A stretch of 64,000 nucleotides of DNA from Shewanella sp. NFH-SH190041 (GCF_024363255.1 NZ_AP026070.1:3348001-3412000); one strand, 5' to 3'; shown: positions 41,596 through 52,138, counted from the stretch's first letter. The notes: generated from the letters alone by a model not told the origin. A program made the numbers and translations.

Positions 41596-42699
41596 TTATT
41601 CCGCTACGTATTCTGTCACTTCCAGTCCGAAACCGGACAAGCTGTGGTAACGCTTTGGAGAGCTGAGCAAGCGCATCTTGGTAACACCCAAGCTGGCAAG
41701 GATCTGCGAACCAACACCTACGCGGCGAGAGGTGCCTTCCCACTTGGCTGATGCCGGTTGTTCACCTTTATCTTCTGCGGCAAACGCCTGCACTTTAGCC
41801 AACAACTCTGGAGTGGTTTCATTATTGGCCAGTAAGACCAAGATACCGCCTTCATCAGCGATACGCTCCATCGCCAAATCCAGTGGCCAGCTGCGGGTCT
41901 GATCCCGCTCGGAGAACAGCATATCATTGAAGGTGTTAGGCAAGTGTACCCGTACCAATGGATTATCAGTCACATCGCCTTTAACCATGGCAAAGTGCAG
42001 CTGGTTATCGATAGTGTCACGAAAGGTCACCATGGTGAAATCACCAAAACGGGTTGGCAACTGGCATTCAGCTTCGCGAACGACTGTGGTTTCTTTGGTG
42101 TTGCGGTATTCAATCAGATCGGCGATGGTGCCAATTTTTACGCCGTGCTTTTCACTGAATTTTTCCAGATCCGGACGACGGGCCATAGTGCCGTCTTCAT
42201 TAAGGATCTCCACAATCACAGCCGATGGCTCAAACCCGGCCAAGCGGGCTAAATCACAACCAGCCTCAGTGTGACCGGCGCGGATCAGCACGCCACCTTC
42301 TTGGGCCATTAGGGGGAAAATATGTCCTGGCTGAACCAGATCCGCCGCTTTCGCATCCTTGGCAGCAGCAGCTTGCACTGTTACTGCGCGGTCATGGGCA
42401 CTGATGCCGGTGGTCACGCCACGGGCGGCTTCAATGGAAACGGTAAAATTAGTGGAAAACTGGGCTTTATTATTAGTCACCATCAATGGCAGATTCAGCT
42501 GTTGGCAGCGCTGCCGGGTCATGGTCTGACAAATCAGGCCGCGGCCATAGGTGGCCATAAAGTTGATCGCTTCTGGCGTCGCCTGCTCGGCGGCCATAAT
42601 CAGATCACCTTCATTTTCCCTGTCTTCATCATCCATCAGAATTACCATTTTGCCCTGACGGATATCTTCAATGATCTCTTCGATTGTATGTAGCGCCAT
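41596..42699 (-). CDS. ribBA: 3,4-dihydroxy-2-butanone 4-phosphate synthase with degenerate GTP cyclohydrolase II domain (RibBX type)
   Basis: The N-terminal RibB domain (residues 1-200) is intact: [10 protein letters not shown] near residues 23-32 supplies the acidic site, and [15 protein letters not shown] the rest. The C-terminal part (about 208-367) aligns in order with RibA ([11 protein letters not shown]..., ALLANN region, [12 protein letters not shown]) but lacks the CX(n)CxC zinc ligands and the EGRG nucleotide loop needed for GTP cyclohydrolase II. So the second function is probably lost, and a separate ribA is needed elsewhere. 367 residues; start at 42699 chosen by the family N-terminus and AAAGG site. 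Confidence 0.9.
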   Translation of the reverse strand: MALHTIEEIIEDIRQGKMVILMDDEDRENEGDLIMAAEQATPEAINFMATYGRGLICQTMTRQRCQQLNLPLMVTNNKAQFSTNFTVSIEAARGVTTGISAHDRAVTVQAAAAKDAKAADLVQPGHIFPLMAQEGGVLIRAGHTEAGCDLARLAGFEPSAVIVEILNEDGTMARRPDLEKFSEKHGVKIGTIADLIEYRNTKETTVVREAECQLPTRFGDFTMVTFRDTIDNQLHFAMVKGDVTDNPLVRVHLPNTFNDMLFSERDQTRSWPLDLAMERIADEGGILVLLANNETTPELLAKVQAFAAEDKGEQPASAKWEGTSRRVGVGSQILASLGVTKMRLLSSPKRYHSLSGFGLEVTEYVAE

Positions 42700-42774
42700 T
42701 GTAAGACCTTTATTGTGTTCGTTGGCTGTAATAACGGCCAACATTGTAAGTGATTTGTTTAATAAATCTGTCGC

Positions 42775-43431
42775 TTATCGCATAAAACCAGCACGGGCCA
42801 ACAAATCCATTGTGACCCCACCTGTGCTTTTGTCGTTATCCTGGCAGCTCAGTAGCCGTTCCAGATAACGAGCAACCTGGTCCACCTCAATATTGACCTG
42901 ACTGCCGACCTGCAAATCCAGCAAGGTGGTTTCCCCTGCCGTGTGTGGCACTATGGTCAGACGGAAACGGTTACCATCAACCTCATTCACCGTCAGACTG
43001 ACGCCATCAATAGTAATTGAGCCTTTATGGGCGATATAACGGGCCAGCTCTGCCGGTGCTTGTAGCCAAAACTCCACCGCTGCGCCACGGGCGCTGCGCT
43101 CAGCCACAGTAGCAATACCGTCAACATGGCCAGACACCATATGGCCGCCTAAACGTGTGGTCGGAGTAACGGCTTTTTCCAAATTCACCCGAGTGCCAAC
43201 CTGATAACGGTTAAACCCTGTCAATGACACGGTTTCAGCGGACACATCCGCCACATAACCATCTGCCAGACATTCCACCACGGTCAAACACACACCATTA
43301 GTGGCAATACTGTCCCCTAAGCGGACATCGCTTAAATCCAATTTACCGCTGGCCACCGTCAGGCGGATATCATCCCCCCGGCGCTGGATTTGGCGCAGTG
43401 TACCAACGGCTTCAATAATCCCGGTAAACAT
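42775..43431 (-). CDS. ribE: Riboflavin synthase, alpha chain
   Basis: Final step, dismutation of lumazine to riboflavin (also called ribC). 218 residues with two similar halves: MFTGIIEAVGTL and the second YIAHKGSITIDGVSLTVNEV. First half has the matching LGDSIATNGVCLTVVE. The start is the family MFTGIIE at 43431; the open frame extends ten codons upstream. It lies between ribD and ribBA. Confidence 0.96.
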   Translation of the reverse strand: MFTGIIEAVGTLRQIQRRGDDIRLTVASGKLDLSDVRLGDSIATNGVCLTVVECLADGYVADVSAETVSLTGFNRYQVGTRVNLEKAVTPTTRLGGHMVSGHVDGIATVAERSARGAAVEFWLQAPAELARYIAHKGSITIDGVSLTVNEVDGNRFRLTIVPHTAGETTLLDLQVGSQVNIEVDQVARYLERLLSCQDNDKSTGGVTMDLLARAGFMR

Positions 43432-43484
43432 AGCTACTCGCTCTTTGTATCCGACGCCCAAACGCGCCGAGGACTCATTTTTTA

Positions 43485-44621
43485 TTACTGTTTCAGCGCC
43501 AAAATATAGCGTCGGTCAGGCCCGATATTGCGGGCATCACGCACGGGGCAGTCAATCACATCACTCATGGCGCGATAGGCTGGCAATACCAACATATCCC
43601 GGCCCTGATCCCCTAATATTTTCATCGCCTGATACAGCACCAGTTCATCGGCCAGCCCCGCAGCAATAAAGGCACCGGCTAATGTGGCACCGGCTTCCAC
43701 CAGCACACTGTTTACCCGCTGCCCCAAGTGCTGTAACAATGCCGTTAAATCCACACGCCCGGCCACCGCAGGCAACACCAGTGTTTCTACATGGGCGGGG
43801 AATTGTGCCAACTGGGCATCACTGTATGGCCGGGTAGTGACCAGCAGAATCGGCGCGGTGAAGCCAAACAGATTGGTGGCATCTGCCGCTATCAGTCGGG
43901 CGCGACTATCCAGTACCACGCGCAGCGGCTGCTGTAGCGTCATGTCATTCAATACGCCAGTGTCACAACAGACACTGTCTAATTGTGCCAAACGCACATT
44001 CAGCGTGGGGTTATCTGCCAGCACGGTGTCAATGCCGGTTATCAAAGCACTGTGACGGGCACGCAGGCGCTGCACATCAGCGCGAGCCGCCGGGCCGGTA
44101 ATCCACTTGGACTCACCGTTACCCAGTGCCGTTTTACCATCTAGACTGGCAGCGACTTTCACCGTGACAAAGGGCAGACCGGTTTCCATGCGGGTCAAAA
44201 AGCCCGGATTTAACGCTCTAGACTGGGCTTCCAACAACCCGGCACTGACGTCTATCCCAGCATCACGCAGCATGGCAATGCCCTGCCCGGCGACTTGAGG
44301 ATTAGGGTCTTTCATCGCCACGACAACCCGACTCACGCCAGCATCAATCAGCCCTTTAGCGCAAGGTGGGGTGCGGCCATAATGACTGCAAGGCTCTAGG
44401 GTGACATAGGCTGTCGCCCCCTGCGCCTGCTCACCGGCTTGACGCAAGGCATGCACTTCAGCATGGGGACCACCGGCGCGGATATGAAAGCCTTCACCGA
44501 TAACGGTGCCATCTTTTACCAGCACACAGCCGACATTGGGATTGGGTGCCGTGGTATAACGGCCACGGCGGGCAAGGGTGATGGCTCTGGCCATCATTTG
44601 CATATCAAAAACAGACCACAT
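43485..44621 (-). CDS. ribD: Bifunctional diaminohydroxyphosphoribosylaminopyrimidine deaminase/5-amino-6-(5-phosphoribosylamino)uracil reductase
   Basis: Two consecutive riboflavin steps. The N-terminal deaminase domain has the zinc site HAEVHAL (His near 53) and PCSHYGRTPPC. The C-terminal reductase has VKVAASLDGKTALGNGESKWITG and LVEAGATLAGAFI. 378 residues. It follows nrdR by 45 bp, the conserved nrdR-ribD order. Confidence 0.96.
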   Translation of the reverse strand: MWSVFDMQMMARAITLARRGRYTTAPNPNVGCVLVKDGTVIGEGFHIRAGGPHAEVHALRQAGEQAQGATAYVTLEPCSHYGRTPPCAKGLIDAGVSRVVVAMKDPNPQVAGQGIAMLRDAGIDVSAGLLEAQSRALNPGFLTRMETGLPFVTVKVAASLDGKTALGNGESKWITGPAARADVQRLRARHSALITGIDTVLADNPTLNVRLAQLDSVCCDTGVLNDMTLQQPLRVVLDSRARLIAADATNLFGFTAPILLVTTRPYSDAQLAQFPAHVETLVLPAVAGRVDLTALLQHLGQRVNSVLVEAGATLAGAFIAAGLADELVLYQAMKILGDQGRDMLVLPAYRAMSDVIDCPVRDARNIGPDRRYILALKQ

Positions 44622-44666
44622 GGGAAACCCAGATAAATAAAACCGGGCAAAATGCCCGGCTGCAAC

Positions 44667-45116
44667 TTATTTTTGCAGTTTGGCAATGGCCTCGCCAAAC
44701 TCGGACACATCTTCAAATGCACGGTAAACCGATGCAAAGCGGATATAGGCAACTTTATCCATGTGCATCAACTGCTCCATCATCAGGTTGCCAATCATCT
44801 CTGATGGCACTTCCCGCTCACCGGTTGCCCGCAGCAGGGATTTGATTTTGCTCAGCGATTGCTCCAACTGATCCATGGATACGGGCCGTTTTTCCACTGC
44901 CCTTAACATACCACCCCGCAGTTTTTCCTCATCAAAAGGCTGCCGGCTGCCATCACGCTTGATCACCCTCGGCATGACCAGCTCCGCCCCTTCAAAGGTA
45001 GTGAATCTTTCATGACAGGCGGTACATTCACGGCGTCGACGAACCTGATGGCCTTCGCCAACCAGACGAGAGTCGATCACCTTAGTATCAGTTGCGTTGC
45101 AGAACGGGCAGTGCAT
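44667..45116 (-). CDS. nrdR: Transcriptional repressor NrdR
   Basis: ATP/dATP-responsive repressor of ribonucleotide reductase genes. 149 residues: N-terminal zinc ribbon (CPFC ... CTACHERF), then the ATP-cone ([20 protein letters not shown]). The start at 45116 is the family MHCPFC; the frame continues 22 codons upstream without support. It lies between glyA and ribD. Confidence 0.97.
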   Translation of the reverse strand: MHCPFCNATDTKVIDSRLVGEGHQVRRRRECTACHERFTTFEGAELVMPRVIKRDGSRQPFDEEKLRGGMLRAVEKRPVSMDQLEQSLSKIKSLLRATGEREVPSEMIGNLMMEQLMHMDKVAYIRFASVYRAFEDVSEFGEAIAKLQK

Positions 45117-45221
45117 TAAGCCTCCGGCGGTGCGGTAATTCGGTTTACTCAGATCAAAATGGCCGTCGGATGCACTGCGCACCCGACGGCCATCAAAGTC
45201 TATCCTATTTGTGACGACAGG

Positions 45222-46475
45222 TTAACCGTAAACAGGGAACCTAGCGCACAAATCAAGTACCTGCTGCTTTACTTTCTCAATGTTAGCTTGGTTGTTAACG
45301 TCATCTAACACGTCACAGATCCAACCGGTCAGCAATTTGGCTTCTTCTTCCTTAAAACCACGGCGAGTGATCGCTGGGGTGCCGATACGGATCCCTGAGG
45401 TCACAAAAGGTGAACGAGGGTCATTCGGTACAGAGTTTTTATTCACGGTAATATTGGCATGCCCCAAAGCCGCATCGGCCTCTTTACCGGTAATGCCTTT
45501 ATCAATCAAATCCACCAGCATCAGGTGATTTTCAGTGCCACCGGAGACAATCTTGTAACCGCGCTGCAGGAACACCTCAACCATGGCTTTGGCATTGGCG
45601 ACAACTTGCGCTTGATACGCTTTGAATTCTGGCTCCAGCGCTTCTTTAAAGGCCACGGCTTTACCGGCAATCACGTGCATCAGTGGGCCGCCCTGACCGC
45701 CTGGGAATACAGCAGAATTCAGTTTCTTATACAGATCTTCATCATCGGCCGCAGAAAGGATAATGCCGCCACGAGGGCCTGCCAGCGTCTTATGGGTAGT
45801 CGAGGTAACCACATGGGCATGTGGTAGCGGATCTGGATAAACGCCCGCAGCCACTAAACCAGCCACATGCGCCATATCCACAAACAGGTAAGCCCCGATT
45901 CTATCAGCGATCTCACGCATGCGCGCCCAATCAACCACACCTGAATAGGCTGAGAAGCCACCGATAATCATCTTCGGCTTGTGCTCCAACGCCAAGGTTT
46001 CCAGCTCGTCGTAATCAATTTTGCCATTATCATCAATACCGTAAGGTACGATGTTATACAGCTTGCCAGAGAAGTTAACCGATGAACCATGGGTCAGGTG
46101 ACCACCGTGGGCCAGATTCATGCCCAAAACGGTATCGCCCGGTTGCAACAGCGCCATATACACGGCGGCATTCGCCTGGGAACCGGAATGAGGCTGCACG
46201 TTGGCATAAGTGGCACCGAACAGCTGTTTCGCCCGTTCAATGGCCAGGGTTTCTACCCGATCAACATACTCACAGCCGCCGTAATAACGCTTACCTGGAT
46301 AGCCTTCGGCGTACTTATTGGTCAACTGAGAGCCTTGAGCCTGCATCACCCGCGGACTGGTGTAGTTTTCAGAAGCAATCAGTTCGATATGCTCTTCCTG
46401 ACGGCGGGTCTCATCCTCGATTGCCGCAAACAGATCTGGATCATAATCCGCGATATTCATGTCTTTTTTCAGCAT
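45222..46475 (-). CDS. glyA: Serine hydroxymethyltransferase
   Basis: PLP enzyme interconverting serine and glycine and charging tetrahydrofolate with one-carbon units. 417 residues. The PLP lysine lies in [35 protein letters not shown] and [15 protein letters not shown] are family signatures. It heads the minus-strand glyA-nrdR-rib block, 105 bp upstream of nrdR. Confidence 0.98.
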   Translation of the reverse strand: MLKKDMNIADYDPDLFAAIEDETRRQEEHIELIASENYTSPRVMQAQGSQLTNKYAEGYPGKRYYGGCEYVDRVETLAIERAKQLFGATYANVQPHSGSQANAAVYMALLQPGDTVLGMNLAHGGHLTHGSSVNFSGKLYNIVPYGIDDNGKIDYDELETLALEHKPKMIIGGFSAYSGVVDWARMREIADRIGAYLFVDMAHVAGLVAAGVYPDPLPHAHVVTSTTHKTLAGPRGGIILSAADDEDLYKKLNSAVFPGGQGGPLMHVIAGKAVAFKEALEPEFKAYQAQVVANAKAMVEVFLQRGYKIVSGGTENHLMLVDLIDKGITGKEADAALGHANITVNKNSVPNDPRSPFVTSGIRIGTPAITRRGFKEEEAKLLTGWICDVLDDVNNQANIEKVKQQVLDLCARFPVYG

Positions 46476-46908
46476 TGCTCACTCCGGCTGTAAAACTGAT
46501 GGTTGACGAAACTGCCCCGTAACTCGGTTCCGTTTGATTGCGCCGTATTCTACTCTGCTATTGATCACAATCACAGTCTTGCCCGGGGGGATTTTTGCCC
46601 GGCTACGAGGCAATAGCCGAGGTAATTTTCTTTACAAAACCAACGCTTGTTAAGCCAATCGCGCCCTACAGCCCGGTGGGAATATTTTGCCACCGGGCTG
46701 TTCGCCCAAGCGTAAACTTTATTTATCAGCGCAAAATACGTGCAAACATGCGCAAATGGCCACTTTTAACCACTTTAGCTGTCGACTTAGTGTTCATCTT
46801 CGCCTAACAAAGCCTTGCTATTACAGTACTGACTCTGTGGGGTAGTCGCTGGCAGGGGGGGATGCAATTTAGTAAACTGCGGTCAGTTTTAAACACAGGA
46901 AACAATAC
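46476..46908. other. 433-bp divergent intergenic region between glyA and ettA
   Basis: Contains both promoters. The notable object is a perfect 11-bp hairpin at 46669-46700. I do not recognise a riboswitch or a clear PurR/MetR operator. No gene seen. Confidence 0.5.
46669..46700. other. Perfect 11-bp hairpin in the glyA/ettA gap
   Basis: CAGCCCGGTGG/CCACCGGGCTG with a 10-nt A/T-rich loop. No U-run follows on either strand, so it is not a standard terminator. It lies about 200 bp from each gene start and could be a leader structure, an operator or a small RNA part. Confidence 0.6.
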
Positions 46909-48576
46909 ATGGCTCAGTTTGTTTACAGCATGCTGCGGGTGGGGAAAATCGTGCCACCCAAAAAGCAGATCCTCAAGGACATTTCATTAAGCTTCTTCCC
47001 AGGCGCCAAAATCGGTGTACTGGGTCTTAACGGTGCCGGTAAATCAACACTGCTGCGCATTATGGCGGGTATCGATACCGAGATCGAAGGTGAAGCCCGG
47101 CCAATGCCCGGCATCAAAATCGGTTACCTGCCCCAGGAGCCGAAACTGGATCCGGAACAGACTGTCCGTGAAGCGATCGAAGAGGCGGTAGCAGAAGCTA
47201 AACACGCCCTGACCCGTCTTGATGAAGTGTACGCAGCCTATGCTGAGCCTGATGCCGATTTCGATGCGTTGGCCAAAGAGCAAGGTGAACTGGAAGCCAT
47301 TATCCAGTCCCATGATGCCCATAACTTGGATAACGCGCTGGAACGGGCGGCCAATGCCCTGCGTCTGCCAGAGTGGGATGCAAAAATTAAGGTTCTGTCC
47401 GGGGGTGAGCGCCGCCGGGTGGCCATCTGTCGACTGCTGCTGGAAAAGCCAGACATGCTATTGCTGGACGAACCGACCAACCACTTAGATGCGGAATCTG
47501 TGGCTTGGCTGGAGCGCTTCTTAAAAGACTACAGCGGTACTGTCGTTGCTATTACCCACGACCGTTACTTCCTCGACAATGCCGCCGGGTGGATTTTGGA
47601 ACTTGACCGCGGTGAAGGTATCCCGTGGGAAGGAAACTATTCTTCCTGGCTGGAGCAGAAAGATGCCCGTTTGCAGCAGGAGTCTGCCGCAGAAAGCGCC
47701 CGCCAAAAGACCATCGCCAAAGAACTGGAATGGGTGCGTCAGGGGGCCAAGGGCCGTCAGTCCAAGGGTAAGGCGCGGATGAACCGTTTTGAAGAGCTGA
47801 ACAATAACGATTACCAGCGCCGCAATGAAACCAATGAGCTGTTTATTCCACCCGGGCCACGTCTGGGCGACAAGGTCATTGAAGTACGCAATCTGAGCAA
47901 GTCTTATGACGGTCGGGTACTGATTGATGATCTTTCCTTCAGTGTGCCTAAAGGGGCTATTGTTGGCATTATCGGTGCTAATGGTGCCGGTAAATCGACC
48001 CTGTTCCGGATGTTGAGCGGGGCAGAAACCCCTGATAGCGGTGACATTGATGTGGGTGAAACCGTACAACTGGCTTCGGTTGAGCAGTTCCGTGATTCCA
48101 TGAATGATAAAAATACCGTGTGGGAAGAGATCTCCGGCGGTCAGGACATCATGCGCATCCATAATATGGAAATCCCCAGCCGTGCCTATGTAGGTCGTTT
48201 TAACTTCCGGGGTGGCGATCAGCAAAAAATCATCGGTCAACTGTCCGGTGGTGAGCGCAACCGTGTTCACCTAGCCAAGCTGCTGCAGGCCGGTGGTAAC
48301 GTCTTGCTGCTTGACGAACCGACCAACGATTTAGATGTGGAAACCCTGCGGGCCCTGGAAGAAGCCCTGTTGGAATTCCCGGGCTGTGCCATGGTGATCT
48401 CCCACGACCGTTGGTTCCTGGACCGTATCTGTACCCATATTCTCGATTACCGAGATGAGGGCAAGGTGAACTTCTACGAAGGTAACTACACAGAATATTC
48501 TGCTTGGCTGAAAGACACTTGTGGCACAGATGTGATTGAGCCTCATCGTCTTAAGTACAAACGCATGAGTAAATAA
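46909..48576 (+). CDS. ettA: Energy-dependent translational throttle protein EttA (ABC-F)
   Basis: Ribosome-binding ABC-F ATPase that gates the first elongation step according to energy state. Two ABC domains: Walker A GLNGAGKST and GANGAGKST, signatures LSGGERRRV and LSGGERNRV, Walker B LLLDEPTNHLD and LLLDEPTNDLD. The linker between them is the P-site tRNA interaction motif. No membrane segments. 555 residues, the EttA length. RBS AGGAAA precedes the ATG. Single gene with its own terminator. Confidence 0.96.
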   Translation: MAQFVYSMLRVGKIVPPKKQILKDISLSFFPGAKIGVLGLNGAGKSTLLRIMAGIDTEIEGEARPMPGIKIGYLPQEPKLDPEQTVREAIEEAVAEAKHALTRLDEVYAAYAEPDADFDALAKEQGELEAIIQSHDAHNLDNALERAANALRLPEWDAKIKVLSGGERRRVAICRLLLEKPDMLLLDEPTNHLDAESVAWLERFLKDYSGTVVAITHDRYFLDNAAGWILELDRGEGIPWEGNYSSWLEQKDARLQQESAAESARQKTIAKELEWVRQGAKGRQSKGKARMNRFEELNNNDYQRRNETNELFIPPGPRLGDKVIEVRNLSKSYDGRVLIDDLSFSVPKGAIVGIIGANGAGKSTLFRMLSGAETPDSGDIDVGETVQLASVEQFRDSMNDKNTVWEEISGGQDIMRIHNMEIPSRAYVGRFNFRGGDQQKIIGQLSGGERNRVHLAKLLQAGGNVLLLDEPTNDLDVETLRALEEALLEFPGCAMVISHDRWFLDRICTHILDYRDEGKVNFYEGNYTEYSAWLKDTCGTDVIEPHRLKYKRMSK

Positions 48577-48593
48577 TCTCATACCCACTCAAT

Positions 48594-48621
48594 AAAAAGC
48601 CGGCCTTGTGCCGGTTTTTTT
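48594..48621 (+). terminator. Terminator after ettA
   Basis: Stem CCGGC/GCCGG extended by an A-run/T-run pair, with a 5-nt loop and seven T, 17 bases past the stop. Confidence 0.8.
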
Positions 48622-48773
48622 ATTTCTTCTTGAGATCAAAAAGCAATTCTATAGTTAAAAGGATTATAGAAAAGCCGACTAACAGCATTTATGTTTTGAA
48701 CAGCAAGGATAACTGGGGGTTATCACCATAAGCGATCCCTTTGAGGATATCAGGAAACAACAGGAGTCAGATC

Positions 48774-50537
48774 ATGACAATCGCTCAGATGGGATCCGTT
48801 AGAACTGTGGTGTGTTTACTGATATTAACCAGCTCGCTTTTCGGCTGTGGTGGCGGTGATGGTAACAACACTAATGGGGTAACACCGCCACCGACGCCCC
48901 CAGTTCAACCAGCTCCAGATCCACAACTTTCCTACAATAACGCAGTTAAATTTCTAAATCGGGCTACATTTGGCGCTTCACCAGCGCAAATAACGCAAGT
49001 GCAGCAGCAGGGACGAGAAGCCTGGTTTACCGAGCAAATCGCCCAGCCAGCCAGTCTATTATTGCCTCAGGTTGAAAAAGATACCCGTAATCAAGAACCC
49101 GGCCAATTCACCATGGCCAGCTCAAGCTTCGCCTTTTGGCATAATGCGATAAGCGCCGAAGATCAATTGCGTCAGCGCATGGCCTTTGCCCTGTCAGAAA
49201 TTCTGGTGGTATCTAATGCCACTAATGATGAGCTAGCTGACTATCCCCAAGCTATTGCCAGCTATCAGGATATTTTGATTAATCATGCCTTTGGCAATTA
49301 TCGGCAGTTATTACAGCAGGTCACCTACTCACCTACCATGGGCTTTTACCTGACCTATTTAGGTAACCTGAAGGGGGATGATGAAACAGGGCGAAAACCA
49401 GATGAAAACTATGCCAGAGAGCTACTACAACTTTTCACCCTGGGCGTGACCTTACTGAATATGGATGGCAGCGCCAGACTCAATGCCGAGGGTCAACCGC
49501 AAGAAACCTATGGCTCGTCGGATATTGAGGGGTTGGCAAGGGTCTTTACCGGACTAAATTTGGATGAAACCAAACTGGAAGAATCGCCCGTAGCGGCCTT
49601 TACCTCCCCCATGGCCAGCTTCCCAGAGGATCATTCCAACAAAGAAAAACGTTTTCTTGGGGCTGTGATACCGGAAAATACCCAAGTTGATGATTCAATC
49701 ACCCAAGCATTAGATATTATTTTTGCCCATCCCAATCTAGCCCCCTTTATCAGTAAACAGCTTATTCAACGTCTGGTGACCAGTAACCCAAGCCCTGATT
49801 ACATCAATACGGTGGCGCAAGCCTTTAACAATGGCAGCTATCAACTGCCTAGTGGTCAACAGGTAGGTACGGGGCAACGGGGCGATCTTAGCGCTACCTT
49901 GGCCGCTATTTTGTTTGATACTGAAAGCACCAACTTAGCGGCCAGCACAGGGGGCAAACTGCGGGAGCCGATCATACGTTTTACCCACTGGGCCCGGGCA
50001 TTTAATGCCACCAATATTGAGCCTGAATATCTGTTCAAACTCTGGAATACCAGCTTAGCGACCGCCTTAGCACAACATCCGTACCGTTCTCCCAGCGTGT
50101 TTAACTTCTTCCGCCCCGGGTATAAAGCACCAGGTTCTGAGTCCGCCGCGCAGGGATTGGTCGCGCCGGAATTACAAATTACCAACGCCACTTCAATCCC
50201 AGGGTATATCAACTTTATGACGTACTTTGTCTTCAATCAGCAGCGTTTAATTGATGTCCCTGCCATGTCAGAGACCTTTGAAGAAATCGGGGTGCCACTA
50301 CAAGCTGAGCTTGCGCCATCCCGCTTTACCACCAGCTATAACACTGAATTGGCGCTGGCCAATACGCCTTCAGCCTTGGTCTCACATCTCAATAATCTGT
50401 TAACCGGTGGGGCAGTGAGCGCAGAAAAACAAGCAGAAATCGTTGAACTACTCACAGATACTGAGTCCGAGGCCGTCAGAGTACCGCTGGCAATTGTACT
50501 GATAATGACCTCGGTGGATTACCTGATCCAAAGATAG
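48774..50537 (+). CDS. DUF1800 family lipoprotein
   Basis: 587 residues. The start at 48774 is fixed by CAGGAG seven bases upstream. The N-terminus is a lipoprotein signal with the lipobox LFGC (Cys near 26), followed by a Gly/Asn and Pro-rich linker. The rest is a DUF1800 domain: ALKFLNRATFGASP-like (NAVKFLNRATFGASPAQI), QRMAFALSEILVVS, and NYARELLQLFTLGV. Its function is unknown; the pair DUF1800-DUF1501 is common in bacteria with large periplasmic or secreted proteins. The next gene, DUF1501, follows after 11 bp, so the two almost surely form an operon. Confidence 0.88.
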   Translation: MTIAQMGSVRTVVCLLILTSSLFGCGGGDGNNTNGVTPPPTPPVQPAPDPQLSYNNAVKFLNRATFGASPAQITQVQQQGREAWFTEQIAQPASLLLPQVEKDTRNQEPGQFTMASSSFAFWHNAISAEDQLRQRMAFALSEILVVSNATNDELADYPQAIASYQDILINHAFGNYRQLLQQVTYSPTMGFYLTYLGNLKGDDETGRKPDENYARELLQLFTLGVTLLNMDGSARLNAEGQPQETYGSSDIEGLARVFTGLNLDETKLEESPVAAFTSPMASFPEDHSNKEKRFLGAVIPENTQVDDSITQALDIIFAHPNLAPFISKQLIQRLVTSNPSPDYINTVAQAFNNGSYQLPSGQQVGTGQRGDLSATLAAILFDTESTNLAASTGGKLREPIIRFTHWARAFNATNIEPEYLFKLWNTSLATALAQHPYRSPSVFNFFRPGYKAPGSESAAQGLVAPELQITNATSIPGYINFMTYFVFNQQRLIDVPAMSETFEEIGVPLQAELAPSRFTTSYNTELALANTPSALVSHLNNLLTGGAVSAEKQAEIVELLTDTESEAVRVPLAIVLIMTSVDYLIQR

Positions 50538-50548
50538 GAGCAATCAAG

Positions 50549-51961
50549 GTGAAAAGAAGACATTTTCTCAAGCTGACCGCAACTTCTATCGCAGCTGCCA
50601 CCACAACCAGTATTAGCGCTTTACTTGGCAGTCCTCAAGCATTGGCCGCGACAAATGACTACAAAGCCTTAGTCTGTGTGTTTCTCTATGGTGGTATGGA
50701 TTGCCATGACACCGTCATCCCTTATGACAACGAGAACTATAACCGTTGGGCGCAGATCCGTTCAGCCATGTTAAATCAATACGCCACGCCCCGCAGCCAA
50801 GCTAATCTTAGCCCTATCAGCACACCGAGCCGATTTGGCAGCCGGCAGTTTGCCCTGCCGCCAGAAATGTCGGGGTTACACAATCTGTATCAAACCGGCA
50901 AAGCGGCCATTGTCGGCAATTTGGGCCCGCTATTGGAGCCAGTCACCGCAGCACAAATCCGTAATGAAACCGCCAAATTACCCGCCAGACTGTTTTCCCA
51001 CAATGATCAACAATCGACCTGGATGTCAGGCCATACCGAAGGGGCGCAATATGGTTGGGCGGGGCAAACCCAAGATGCGTTGATCAATGCAGGGATCAGT
51101 CAACGCAATATTTTTTCAGCTATCTCAATGTCCAGTGGCGAGCTGTTAATCACGGGACAACAAACCACCCCCTATCACCTGATTGGCGGCAAAGCGCAGC
51201 AACCTGTGCTACTGCAATCTGGTATTAGTGGCGCACCTAATCCTAACCAAGTTTATCTGGGCACTGATGCGGTTTCAGTTGCCGGATTACCGGAGAATCT
51301 GAGCAACTACTTTTTTACCCAAGACCAATATGCAAACCTGCTCCAAGCAGATTTTGCCACGCTACAACACAATGCTTTACAAGCTAATGTGCTATTTAAC
51401 CAAGCCGTCGATGTCAGAAAAGTGACCGCTGCATTTCCTAATCACCGGCTGGGGAACCAGCTAAAACGGGTATTTGCCACCATTAACGCCAGAGATACAC
51501 TCGTCGCCAATCGGCAGGTCTTTGTCGTCTCGCTGGGCGGGTTTGATACCCATTCGGAACAACCACAAACCCTGCCAGCGTTACAATCCATGCTAGACAC
51601 TGGTATCAGCGCTTTTTATACCGCCCTTGAAGATGCCGGATTAAGCGAGCAGGTAACCCTCTTTACCGCATCAGACTTTGGACGCACATTGGCCTTTAAT
51701 GGCGATGGCACAGATCATGGCTGGGGGGGACACCATTTTGTGGTGGGCGGCGCGGTCAAGGGCGCCACCATATATGGCGATATCCCCGTCAGTGAATTTG
51801 ACCATGCTCAGGATATCGGCGGCGGTCGCTTAGTACCTACCTCAGCTATCGATCAATATGCGGCGGATTTTGCCACTTGGATGGGCTTAAATGACACTCA
51901 AATTCTGCAGCTCTTCCCCAACCTGACTAACTTCAATGGCAGATTGGGCTTTATGCGCTAA
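50549..51961 (+). CDS. DUF1501 family protein, probably Tat-exported
   Basis: 470 residues from a GTG start behind AGGAG. The N-terminus KRRHFLKLTATSIAAA followed by an Ala-rich hydrophobic stretch and LAA is a twin-arginine signal, suggesting export of a folded, perhaps metal-bound protein. The domain is DUF1501 (alkaline-phosphatase/sulfatase-like fold): VCVFLYGGMDCHDTVIPYDN, VVSLGGFDTHSEQ, and FTASDFGRTLAFNGDGTDHGWGGHHFVVGG, with the Asp/His residues of a metal site. Substrate unknown. Operon partner of the DUF1800 lipoprotein. Confidence 0.88.
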   Translation: MKRRHFLKLTATSIAAATTTSISALLGSPQALAATNDYKALVCVFLYGGMDCHDTVIPYDNENYNRWAQIRSAMLNQYATPRSQANLSPISTPSRFGSRQFALPPEMSGLHNLYQTGKAAIVGNLGPLLEPVTAAQIRNETAKLPARLFSHNDQQSTWMSGHTEGAQYGWAGQTQDALINAGISQRNIFSAISMSSGELLITGQQTTPYHLIGGKAQQPVLLQSGISGAPNPNQVYLGTDAVSVAGLPENLSNYFFTQDQYANLLQADFATLQHNALQANVLFNQAVDVRKVTAAFPNHRLGNQLKRVFATINARDTLVANRQVFVVSLGGFDTHSEQPQTLPALQSMLDTGISAFYTALEDAGLSEQVTLFTASDFGRTLAFNGDGTDHGWGGHHFVVGGAVKGATIYGDIPVSEFDHAQDIGGGRLVPTSAIDQYAADFATWMGLNDTQILQLFPNLTNFNGRLGFMR

Positions 51962-52138
51962 AGCTATCTCCTCATCGAGGTAATAAGAATCTTCTTGATC
52001 GAATCAACCCCGTATAAATTTTTACTACATGGAGATATGACGGTTTGTTAACTTGCTGAGCGATAACAAAGGCTCTAGGGTGAATAGCATTAGGCATAAA
52101 GTCCTTATACCTCTCATTTTCACCACAGGAGCTTTCCT

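Noticed and set aside
47521..48270. 249-codon minus-strand open frame
   Set aside because: Antisense to ettA, which is strongly conserved. No ribosome site and no family resemblance.
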